Shown here in pieces: positions 1-7,448 of a stretch of 64,000 nt of DNA. The position numbers were made by a program, and so were the translations under genes. The notes beneath the pieces were generated by a model. It was not told the origin of the DNA and ran no database searches. It saw only the letters and a list, made by a program, of their open reading frames with translations. The DNA lies in NCBI GenBank assembly GCA_017303755.1, contig JAFLBS010000005.1, positions 1-64,000 of the forward strand, given 5' to 3'. Numbering within the stretch: the first letter of the stretch is position 1; each line of letters opens with the position of its first letter. The stretch is from Flavobacteriales bacterium. Lineage in GTDB: Bacteria; Bacteroidota; Bacteroidia; Flavobacteriales; Flavobacteriaceae.

Positions 1-2861
1 GGACCTAATATCTCTGATGCTTTATCCGTTAAATTAAACACCGTAAACCCTAAAAGGGCATCGCCATTGTCGCACTCATGCAAATCCGTTGGCTCTACTG
101 CCGTAGGTTTTGGATGAACGATTAGTTCAACTGTGGTTATAGCATAACACTCTGGTGCATTTGGATCAAATACACGGATATAAATAATCTGATTGTTTAG
201 GTTGTTAATATTACAATAAGGACTCACCTGATCATAATTCCCCGTTTGCGCATCAGTTAGTGTTTCGTGGAAAGTAACTTCTAAGGTAGCATTTGACGTT
301 ACTTGTGGATGAACAACTCCTTCTAAATCAAAACAAGCTACTCCATCATTACTCTCATCATCACATAATTCATAAGGTATTGGTGTATTGATTATTGGAG
401 CTGTTAAAACTGTTACTGTTAGCGTCTGATTGATATTCTGACCACAATTATTAGCATCACTCACACTAACGAGTTCATAAACTACTGGACCAACTATATT
501 AGTCGGTACATTAATCTCGTATATATTACCTGTAGAGGTAACTGTGTAGGAAGTACCATTTTCTGTATATACAAACGTATAGGGCGCTATTCCATTAAAA
601 CCTGTTAAGGTCACTATTGGACTTGGATAATTCAAACAAACGGATGGCGAACTCGCTGTAATGGTTGCAGTTGAAAGTGGATTAACCGTTACCGTTACTG
701 TACTACTATCATCTAAGCACGGTGCTGTCGCGGTTAGTGTGTAGGCAAAGGTACTTGTTGTAACTCCTGCTGATGGGGTAAAGGTTCCTGCAACTGAATT
801 AAATGTTCCTCCTGTTCCCGATGTTCTTGTCCAAACACCGCCTGCTTGTTCTCCAGCAATCAAACTGAATAAATTAATTACGGCTGTACTGTTTTCGCAA
901 ATAATGGTACTTCCGTCTGTTCCTGCTGTCGGTTGAGGGTTTATGGTTATAGTAGCTGTACTTGAATCATTAACACATGGCGCTACTCCTGTTAAAATGT
1001 ATTCAAATATACTGCTAGTAGCTCCAACGGCTGGCGTGAATGTTCCTAAAACTGCATCAAAAGTTCCGCCTGTTCCTGTATTCCTAACCCAAGTTCCTCC
1101 TGTTTGCTCGCCTGTGATTAAATTGTATAAATCAATGGTTGCTGTACTAGTCTCACAAATTGTTACTGCACCATCTGTTCCAGCTAATGGCTGAGGATTT
1201 ATATTGACTGTAGCAACACTCGATGAATTTAAACAAGGTGCTGTTGCTGTTAATGAATAGGTAAAAGTACTGTTGGTTGCTCCAACTGCTGGAATGAATG
1301 TTCCTGCAGCTGCACTAAAGGTACCGCCTGTTCCTGTACTTCTTACCCAAACTCCACCTGATTGCTCGCCTGTGATTAAACTGAATAAGTCAATAACCAC
1401 TGTGCTTGTCTCACAAACTGTAGTTGTACCGTTTGAACCTGCAGAAACAAACTGATTTACAATCAATTGAAATGAAGTAGTCCCAAAAGTCAATGGATTA
1501 GCAACTTCTTCCATTCTTACATAAATAGTTTGCGGATTGGAAGTATTTATAAAATTATTTATTGGAGAAATTGCCCCTACATCACTATCAGCATTAGCCT
1601 GAGTCAAATGATAAGTGATATTGTAATTAGCCGGGTTATTTGTTCCTAAAATAATTGGTGTTTGAGGCGTAAAATCAAAAGACTCTTGACCATCATTTGA
1701 CGGATCGTCACACAACACTAAATCTGGTGGAGTTACAGGATTGGCCTGACAAGTTATTAATTCAATAATAAATGATGCTGTATAAATACAAGCACCTCCA
1801 TTAGCTGAGTTATCTTCAATACCCATATAAATGGTTTGTGAATTACCACTAATTAGGTGATTTGTTGGATTACTAATTGGATTACTGAGGCCTTCTGCAT
1901 CCGTTAAACTAGTATGAAAAGTAATTGCAAAATCGGCAGGATTTAACCCAGTTCCGTTAAAAATGGCTGCGAGATTTGGAGTTAAATTAAAGTTGGGCAG
2001 GTTACTACATTGCTGCATATTATTGGGTGCGGCAAAAGGTGGTGGCGTCGGATATGATACCACAACACTAGTAGAAGTGTTTGCAGGAAATCCTGGTTTA
2101 GTAACGGTTACCGTATAAGTTCCTGCTTCTGTAACTGTAAGTATACCTGTATTTGTAGCTGGCGGAACAAATCCTGGAGCTGTAGATGTCCATGTAAAAG
2201 TTGCTCCAGCATATGCATTAGCATCACTTGCGCCATTAACTAAAGTCGTTAATATTGCTTGTTGACCTTGGCAGATAGTGATGTTTGGTCCCAAAGTTAA
2301 AAGCAATTCACAGTCGGTCAATCCGGCATTTGCGTTATTAATATTGGTTTGAGTGAACTCTATTTGACCAGGTTGATTGGAAAAATTTGTAATTAATAAA
2401 ATATATACCTGACCTGCCAAAGCGCTGGGAATTGAAAAATTCTCAGTTGCAGCAGCAGAATAACTACACGCTACTACGTTATCAGGTATAGCGGTGTTTC
2501 CATCAGGAAAGTCATATAGGTTATTACAGTTTGCAGCAACGTTTGAAGAAGTAAATGGACCCCAACAAATAAAATCTACGTCTTGATTATTAAAATTTGG
2601 TGCATTATTACCTTGGTTCAATTGAATGTTAATTGGACCTGATTGAGACACTTGGAAATAAAACCACGCTGGGTTTGGAGCTGAGCCTAAACAATCTGGA
2701 CTTCCTATACTCGGTTCGCCCGTAGAATTGGCGTATGAAAATCCACCACCACCACATACTGGTTCTGCACCATTACAAAGTGGACTCTGTGAATAACCAA
2801 TTGAAAAACAAAGAAATAAATTTAATACAAGTACAAGTTTAATAAAGTAGCTCTTTTCCAT
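1..2861 (-). CDS. Large secreted repeat protein, 5' part (probably type IX secretion substrate)
   Basis: The first 953 codons of a minus-strand gene are visible; it runs off the left edge, so the C-terminus is missing. It starts at an ATG with a signal peptide (MEKSYFIKLVLVLNLFLCFS) ending near GYSQS. The N-terminal region is rich in Cys, Gly, Asn and Pro and resembles the adhesive domain of Flavobacterium gliding/adhesin-like proteins. Later come beta-sandwich repeats, including three tandem 86-residue units (about 669-1442) with the recurring motifs CETST, GEQxGG and TGTGGTF. Such proteins usually end in a type B type IX secretion domain, which lies outside the window, so the secretion route is inferred. 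Likely role: cell-surface adhesion or secreted matrix protein. No catalytic motif was seen. Confidence 0.8.
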   Translation of the reverse strand, partial: MEKSYFIKLVLVLNLFLCFSIGYSQSPLCNGAEPVCGGGGFSYANSTGEPSIGSPDCLGSAPNPAWFYFQVSQSGPINIQLNQGNNAPNFNNQDVDFICWGPFTSSNVAANCNNLYDFPDGNTAIPDNVVACSYSAAATENFSIPSALAGQVYILLITNFSNQPGQIEFTQTNINNANAGLTDCELLLTLGPNITICQGQQAILTTLVNGASDANAYAGATFTWTSTAPGFVPPATNTGILTVTEAGTYTVTVTKPGFPANTSTSVVVSYPTPPPFAAPNNMQQCSNLPNFNLTPNLAAIFNGTGLNPADFAITFHTSLTDAEGLSNPISNPTNHLISGNSQTIYMGIEDNSANGGACIYTASFIIELITCQANPVTPPDLVLCDDPSNDGQESFDFTPQTPIILGTNNPANYNITYHLTQANADSDVGAISPINNFINTSNPQTIYVRMEEVANPLTFGTTSFQLIVNQFVSAGSNGTTTVCETSTVVIDLFSLITGEQSGGVWVRSTGTGGTFSAAAGTFIPAVGATNSTFTYSLTATAPCLNSSSVATVNINPQPLAGTDGAVTICETSTATIDLYNLITGEQTGGTWVRNTGTGGTFDAVLGTFTPAVGATSSIFEYILTGVAPCVNDSSTATITINPQPTAGTDGSTIICENSTAVINLFSLIAGEQAGGVWTRTSGTGGTFNSVAGTFTPSAGVTTSTFAYTLTATAPCLDDSSTVTVTVNPLSTATITASSPSVCLNYPSPIVTLTGFNGIAPYTFVYTENGTSYTVTSTGNIYEINVPTNIVGPVVYELVSVSDANNCGQNINQTLTVTVLTAPIINTPIPYELCDDESNDGVACFDLEGVVHPQVTSNATLEVTFHETLTDAQTGNYDQVSPYCNINNLNNQIIYIRVFDPNAPECYAITTVELIVHPKPTAVEPTDLHECDNGDALLGFTVFNLTDKASEILG
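669..1442 (-). repeat. Three tandem 258-bp coding repeats (86 residues each)
   Basis: Units run 1442-1185, 1184-927 and 926-669 inside the large secreted protein. Spacing is exactly 258 bp at the Ala codon that opens each unit (AGSNG, AGTDG, AGTDG). The units share ICETST-like, GEQxGGxW, TGTGGTF and PCxxxSS motifs. The exact length and close similarity suggest recent tandem duplication of one beta-sandwich domain. Confidence 0.85.
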
Positions 2862-3039
2862 ATTGTAGGTAAATAGTTTTGTTTGATAGCAATGCCTGAA
2901 ATTTATAAAATATAGTAGATAATGCTTGATGTTAAGTTTAAGACAACTGAAAGTCAATTCTCCCTAATTTTTCACAAAATTGGCGAGCGAAATTTACATA
3001 TTTTTAATATTAATTTCTCTTAAATTTTATTTTTTTTAC

Positions 3040-3073
3040 TTTCAAATTCATAAAAATAATAATATTATCTTTG
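3040..3073 (+). promoter_or_regulatory. Putative folE promoter
   Basis: TATCTTTG at 3066-3073 matches the Bacteroidetes -7 element TAnnTTTG. A weak -33 (TTTC, 3040-3043) lies 22 bases upstream. The folE ATG is 28 bases downstream of the -7 element. Confidence 0.55.
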
Positions 3074-3100
3074 CTACCTTTAAAATAACACTTTTACCTA

Positions 3101-3772
3101 ATGATAAACAGCGAAGAGTTTAACGACGAAATCGGTCACAATCACATCTCTACAAACGTCAATAACCCATTGCGTTCGGATGCTTTTGACTTATCTGACG
3201 ATCAAAAAATTGAGTTAATCCGAAAGGATGTAGAAAGTATTTTACACACTTTAGGAATTGATTTGACTGATGATAGTTTAAAAGGAACTCCCAACCGAGT
3301 AGCCAAAATGTTTGTGAAAGAAATTTTTGGCGGATTGAATCCAAATAAAAAGCCGAGTTCTTCAACTTTTGAAAACAGCTATAAATATGGTGAAATGTTG
3401 GTAGAAAAAAACATTACGCTCTACTCTACTTGCGAACATCATTTATTGCCTATTGTTGGAAGAGCGCATGTGGCTTACATTTCAAATGGAACCGTGGTTG
3501 GTTTATCAAAAATGAATCGAATAGTAGATTATTTTGCCAAAAGACCTCAGGTACAAGAGCGTTTAACCATGCAAATTGTAAAAGAACTACAACGCGTTTT
3601 AAACACTGAAGACGTTGCCTGTATCATTGATGCCAAACATTTGTGCGTGAATTCAAGAGGAATCAGAGACATTGAAAGCAGCACGGTTACTTCTGAATTT
3701 GGAGGTAAATTTAAAGACGAAAAAGTAAAACGTGAATTTTTGGATTACATTCAATTAGACACTAAATTTTAA
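3101..3772 (+). CDS. folE: GTP cyclohydrolase I
   Basis: 223 residues, typical for the family. It converts GTP to 7,8-dihydroneopterin triphosphate, the first step of folate/pterin synthesis, in the cytoplasm. The zinc ligands are visible as Cys111 and His114 in STCEHH and Cys182 in HLCVNSRG; the latter is the family signature around the active site. The motif GLSKMNRIVDYFAKRPQVQE is also characteristic. The ATG at 3101 follows a good -7 promoter element. The first 30 residues are hydrophilic and variable, as is common for this enzyme. The next gene, cysS, lies 146 bp downstream beyond a structured repeat element, so folE may be its own transcription unit. Confidence 0.97.
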   Translation: MINSEEFNDEIGHNHISTNVNNPLRSDAFDLSDDQKIELIRKDVESILHTLGIDLTDDSLKGTPNRVAKMFVKEIFGGLNPNKKPSSSTFENSYKYGEMLVEKNITLYSTCEHHLLPIVGRAHVAYISNGTVVGLSKMNRIVDYFAKRPQVQERLTMQIVKELQRVLNTEDVACIIDAKHLCVNSRGIRDIESSTVTSEFGGKFKDEKVKREFLDYIQLDTKF

Positions 3773-3789
3773 TATAAGCACTCAACGAA

Positions 3790-3902
3790 CTAGCCCTGAT
3801 TGAAGTGGTTATCCTTTTTATTGCTTTGTATAAGAACATCTCGACTGGGCTCGATGTGACAAAGCAATAAAAAGATAAGAACGGAAAGCAGGAAATAGCT
3901 TC
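3790..3902. repeat. Intergenic structured repeat element, copy 1
   Basis: It lies between folE and cysS. It begins TAGCCCTGAT and ends near GGAAATAGCTTC. Its core is a 15-bp perfect inverted repeat (TTTTTATTGCTTTGT paired with ACAAAGCAATAAAAA) enclosing a smaller hairpin built around TCGACTGGGCTCGA. A second diverged copy lies at 11630-11732 in the opposite orientation, sharing the ends and the nested-hairpin plan. It resembles REP-like elements that I recall as common between genes in Flavobacterium genomes. Confidence 0.75.
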
Positions 3903-3918
3903 TAAAAAATAGATAAAA

Positions 3919-5400
3919 ATGCAACTGTATAACGATTACACTTTGAAGATTTACAATTCTCTTTCGGGAGAAAAAGAGACTTTTGAACCGATTCACGAAG
4001 GCGCGATTGGAATGTATGTTTGTGGACCTACAGTGTACAGTAATGTTCACTTGGGAAATGTGCGTACTTTTATGTCGTTTGATGTAATTTACAGGTATTT
4101 TATGCATTTGGGCTACAACATTCGCTACGTTCGCAACATCACTGACGCTGGGCATTTGACTGATGACGGAAATGTAGATAACGATCGTTTTGTAAAGCAA
4201 TCACGTTTGGAGAAATTAGAGCCAATGGAAGTGGTTCAGAAATATACGGTTTACTTTCATAAAGTTTTGGATTTGTTTAATTTTCTTCCTCCGAATATCG
4301 AGCCAACAGCAACTGGACACATTTTGGAGCAAATTGAATTGACTCAGAAATTGATTGATGCTGGATTTGCTTATGAAAGTAAAGGTTCGGTTTATTTTGA
4401 TGTTTTGGAATACAACAAACGCGGATTGAATTACGGTGAATTGAACAACAGAAACATTGAAGAATTATTGACCAATACCCGCGATTTGGACGGTCAGAAT
4501 GAGAAAAAGAATCCGCAAGATTTTGCCTTATGGAAAAGTGCTTCTCCAGCACACATCATGCGATGGAACTCGCCTTGGGGTGAAGGTTTTCCGGGTTGGC
4601 ATTTAGAATGTACAGCCATGAGTACTAAATATTTGGGAGAAACTTTTGACATACATGGTGGCGGAATGGATTTGAAATTTCCGCATCACGAATGTGAAAT
4701 TGCTCAAGGAAAAGCGCACAATGGGGTTTCTCCAGTAAAATATTGGATGCATGCGAATATGCTTACCATGAATGGATTACGCATGAGTAAACAATCAGGA
4801 AATTACATTTTGCCAATGGAATTAATCAATGGTGACAATGATTTCTTCGAAAAGGCGTTTCACCCGAGTATTGTTCGTTTTTGCTTTTTACAAGCCCATT
4901 ATCGTAGTGTTTTGGATATTTCAAATGATGCGATGATTGCCAGTGAAAAAGGATTTGTGCGATTGATGGAAGGCATGAAATTAGCGAATAATTTAACAAC
5001 TAAAGATACTTCAACTGTTGATGTTGAAGCATGGAAACAGAGTTGTTATGATGCAATGAATGACGATTTCAACACTCCTATTTTGATTGCTCAATTGTTT
5101 GAAGGCATCAAGTACATCAATTTGATTAACGATGGTAAAGAATCGATTACTAAGGACGACTTAGAGAAGTTAACAACTACTTTACATTCTTTTGTTTTTG
5201 ATGTTTTAGGTATTGAGAATGAAAATGAAACCAGCAATACAACTGAAAAATTAGAAGGTACTGTTGAGCTTTTAATCACCATGCGAAATGAAGCTAGAGC
5301 AAACAAAAACTTTGCTTTGTCAGATCAAATCAGAGATCAGTTGTTGGCACTTGGAATTCAGTTGAAAGACGGAAAAGACGGAACTACCTTTACATTCTAA
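3919..5400 (+). CDS. cysS: Cysteinyl-tRNA synthetase
   Basis: 493 residues. A class I aminoacyl-tRNA synthetase that charges tRNA-Cys in the cytoplasm. The N-terminal MYVCGPTVY segment contains zinc ligand Cys35. The HIGH motif appears as HLGN (44-47) and the KMSKS-type motif as RMSKQ (288-292). The GWHLEC and FPHHECE segments supply the remaining zinc ligands expected for CysRS. The C-terminal helical region contains the family motif [17 protein letters not shown]. yidD follows after 22 bp, suggesting co-transcription. Confidence 0.97.
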   Translation: MQLYNDYTLKIYNSLSGEKETFEPIHEGAIGMYVCGPTVYSNVHLGNVRTFMSFDVIYRYFMHLGYNIRYVRNITDAGHLTDDGNVDNDRFVKQSRLEKLEPMEVVQKYTVYFHKVLDLFNFLPPNIEPTATGHILEQIELTQKLIDAGFAYESKGSVYFDVLEYNKRGLNYGELNNRNIEELLTNTRDLDGQNEKKNPQDFALWKSASPAHIMRWNSPWGEGFPGWHLECTAMSTKYLGETFDIHGGGMDLKFPHHECEIAQGKAHNGVSPVKYWMHANMLTMNGLRMSKQSGNYILPMELINGDNDFFEKAFHPSIVRFCFLQAHYRSVLDISNDAMIASEKGFVRLMEGMKLANNLTTKDTSTVDVEAWKQSCYDAMNDDFNTPILIAQLFEGIKYINLINDGKESITKDDLEKLTTTLHSFVFDVLGIENENETSNTTEKLEGTVELLITMRNEARANKNFALSDQIRDQLLALGIQLKDGKDGTTFTF

Positions 5401-5422
5401 TCATTAGAAACGAGTTGTAATT

Positions 5423-5671
5423 ATGATTGCATTACTCAAAAAAATATTAATTGCACCGTTTTTATTTCTGATTCGTTTCTATCAGATTTGTATTTCGCCA
5501 TTTACTCCACATACGTGTCGGTTTGAACCTACTTGTTCCAGTTATTATTTTGAAGCGCTTAAAATTCACGGATTTTTCAAAGGAAATCAACTTGGAATCA
5601 GACGCATTTTGAAATGTCATCCGTGGGGAAAATCGGGTTATGATCCTGTTCCCGAAAAAAAAATACTCTAA
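5423..5671 (+). CDS. yidD: Membrane protein insertion efficiency factor YidD
   Basis: 82 residues with an N-terminal amphipathic/hydrophobic stretch (residues 1-25) followed by the family signature: [10 protein letters not shown], the KG and G(I/L)RRILKCHPW segments, and GYDPVP near the end. YidD is a small inner-membrane-associated protein that helps YidC-dependent insertion. In many bacteria it sits in the rpmH-rnpA-yidC cluster; here it lies between cysS and lgt. A small possible hairpin with a T run (5681-5702) may terminate the cysS-yidD transcript, and the lgt -7 element follows immediately. Confidence 0.93.
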   Translation: MIALLKKILIAPFLFLIRFYQICISPFTPHTCRFEPTCSSYYFEALKIHGFFKGNQLGIRRILKCHPWGKSGYDPVPEKKIL

Positions 5672-5704
5672 CAAATAATTAAGGAAAGTCTAATCCTTTT
5701 TTAC

Positions 5705-5712
5705 TATTTTTG
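5705..5712 (+). promoter_or_regulatory. -7 promoter element of lgt
   Basis: TATTTTTG matches TAnnTTTG. Its last three bases are the TTG that a naive caller would take as the lgt start codon. The ATG at 5737 lies 24 bases downstream, a normal leader. No clear -33 was seen. Confidence 0.55.
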
Positions 5713-5736
5713 GAGAATAACTTAATTACTTATCTT

Positions 5737-6684
5737 ATGATTTGGAATCCTTCAGAAGGTATTCATCTTGGTCCAATTACCATCCGTTTTTACAGTTTGA
5801 TGTTTGTGATTGCCTTTGGTTTGGGCTGGTACATCATGAAAAAAATATTCGAAAAAGAAAAAGAATCGATTGAAAAATTAGACACGCTATTTATTTGGAC
5901 TGTGATCGCAACATTAATTGGTGCTCGATTAGGTCATGTGTTTTTTTATGATTGGGAATATTTCAGAAATCATCCTGCTGAAATTCTACTACCATTCAAA
6001 TTTGAGCCTGAATTTCAATTTACTGGATTCGCAGGTTTAGCGAGCCATGGTGCCGCAATTGCTATTATTATTACTATGTATTTTTACAGTACAAGAATAA
6101 TAAAGCGTCCATTGTTATGGGTTTTAGATCGTGTTGTGATTCCGGTTTCATGTGGAGCAATATTTGTAAGAATTGGGAATTTTTTCAATTCAGAAATCAT
6201 TGGAAAAGAAACTACATCGCAATTTGGAGTTCGATTTTTACGTGATCAATTTTCGGCAGAAGAAGCCATGAATCTAACCAAATTAGGAAATGCTAATGAA
6301 GCCTACAATGCCATCGCTACCGACCCAAATTTTGCTAATATTCTGGCGCAAGTTCCGTTAAAACATCCAGCACAATTGTACGAAGCCTTTTTCTATATTT
6401 TTGTGTTTTTGATTTTGGTTTTCTTGTATGTTAAAACTGATTATAAAGAGAAACACGGTCTTCTATTTGGATTCTTTTTAGTATTACTTTGGACGGTTCG
6501 TTTCATTGTTGAAAAAGTGAAAGAAAGTCAGGGTGGAATTGAAGAATCGTTAGGTTTATTTTCGACTGGACAATGGTTGAGTATTCCGTTTATTGTAGTT
6601 GGAATTGTGTTCATTTTTCTGGCTCAAAAACCTCTACCTGATGACATTTATAAGAACGATGACAACCCGAACAAACTCTTTTAA
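5737..6684 (+). CDS. lgt: Prolipoprotein diacylglyceryl transferase
   Basis: 315 residues from the ATG at 5737, multi-pass inner-membrane protein. It transfers diacylglycerol from phosphatidylglycerol to the lipobox cysteine of prolipoproteins, the first step of lipoprotein maturation. Seen: the N-terminal MIWNPSEGIHLG segment typical of this enzyme, the conserved His104 in SHGAA, and the Lgt signature around Arg145 (RIGNFFNSE). Several hydrophobic segments span the protein. The longer frame starting at TTG 5710 is rejected because that TTG is the end of a -7 promoter element. A hairpin terminator follows at 6704-6738. Confidence 0.95.
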   Translation: MIWNPSEGIHLGPITIRFYSLMFVIAFGLGWYIMKKIFEKEKESIEKLDTLFIWTVIATLIGARLGHVFFYDWEYFRNHPAEILLPFKFEPEFQFTGFAGLASHGAAIAIIITMYFYSTRIIKRPLLWVLDRVVIPVSCGAIFVRIGNFFNSEIIGKETTSQFGVRFLRDQFSAEEAMNLTKLGNANEAYNAIATDPNFANILAQVPLKHPAQLYEAFFYIFVFLILVFLYVKTDYKEKHGLLFGFFLVLLWTVRFIVEKVKESQGGIEESLGLFSTGQWLSIPFIVVGIVFIFLAQKPLPDDIYKNDDNPNKLF

Positions 6685-6703
6685 ATTTGAACATAGTATA
6701 GTA

Positions 6704-6738
6704 AAAAGCATTGAAGTTATTTCGATGCTTTTTTTTTG
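6704..6738 (+). terminator. Rho-independent terminator after lgt
   Basis: AAAGCAT (6705-6711) pairs with ATGCTTT (6725-6731), followed by a run of T. It separates lgt from the convergent gene at 6761. Confidence 0.75.
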
Positions 6739-6760
6739 AAACAATAGTTAGATTCAATTT

Positions 6761-7300
6761 TTATCTTTTGACAAGTTTAACCCAAACCAATCGTGAAACA
6801 GTTAGTAAGAGAAAACAAATTATCGCTAAAACAAGGCAAATAACCAGTGGTAGAACACCGCCAAAGGTGTAACTCAATCCCAGTATAAAACCCAAACAAA
6901 ATTCGGATTTATAAACAGGAAAAAACAATCCCAATGCAAAAATTCCGAAGAAAAAAAAGCTCGAAATAGACGAATTCCCAGTTGAAAAAGCAACCGCTAT
7001 AATCAAAGCATACAAGAAAGCCAATCCGAAATGGAGGATTAAATGTTTAATCCTTTTTTTATCAATACCATTCGAATTGGTAAACTCTCTTTGTTGAATT
7101 CTGTAGAACAAGAAAGCAAATGCTAAAGGAAGAGAAATTATTCCCCACCAATTGGATACTTTTGGAAGGTTTTCATTGGCTAAAAAGTGGTGACTTGGAA
7201 CACCTTCGTGAAAATAATCCCACAATTGAATACTCAAACTATAGAGAAAAATCGCAAAAACTCCGTAACAACCTAATTTAAAAAAAGCCTTTTTATCCAT
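6761..7300 (-). CDS. Hypothetical multi-pass membrane protein
   Basis: 179 residues, not recognised. Hydrophobic segments lie at about 9-26, 48-64, 85-104, 112-128 and 131-172, suggesting five or six membrane spans. Polar loops carry WDYFHEG and NENLPKVSNWW. A short basic tail (WVKLVKR) follows the last segment. There are no catalytic motifs or lipobox. It is convergent with lgt and lies downstream of secDF on the same strand, with a strong terminator between, so it is probably transcribed on its own. Confidence 0.7.
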   Translation of the reverse strand: MDKKAFFKLGCYGVFAIFLYSLSIQLWDYFHEGVPSHHFLANENLPKVSNWWGIISLPLAFAFLFYRIQQREFTNSNGIDKKRIKHLILHFGLAFLYALIIAVAFSTGNSSISSFFFFGIFALGLFFPVYKSEFCLGFILGLSYTFGGVLPLVICLVLAIICFLLLTVSRLVWVKLVKR

Positions 7301-7372
7301 GATGTGAAAAGTATAGAATCATATTGATAAGTGGAGTTTTAATGCATTTTGTTACATCAAAGCAATCTTTTG

Positions 7373-7411
7373 TTAAAAAAAAATGAGCTCGAAAAAATAT
7401 CGAGCTCATTG
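7373..7411 (-). terminator. Rho-independent terminator after secDF
   Basis: On the minus strand AATGAGCTCGA pairs with TCGAGCTCATT (7382-7410), followed by a run of nine T. Strong GC-containing stem; it ends the secDF transcript. Confidence 0.85.
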
Positions 7412-7448
7412 TATCTAAATAGTATAAGAACTAAAACTATACTGTTAT

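Noticed and set aside
943-1455. Short plus-strand frames in the large surface protein gene
   Set aside because: They repeat in step with the 258-bp coding repeats on the other strand and are mirror frames.
3790-4200. 136-codon minus-strand frame over the folE-cysS gap
   Set aside because: It covers the structured repeat and the cysS 5' end; no coding character.
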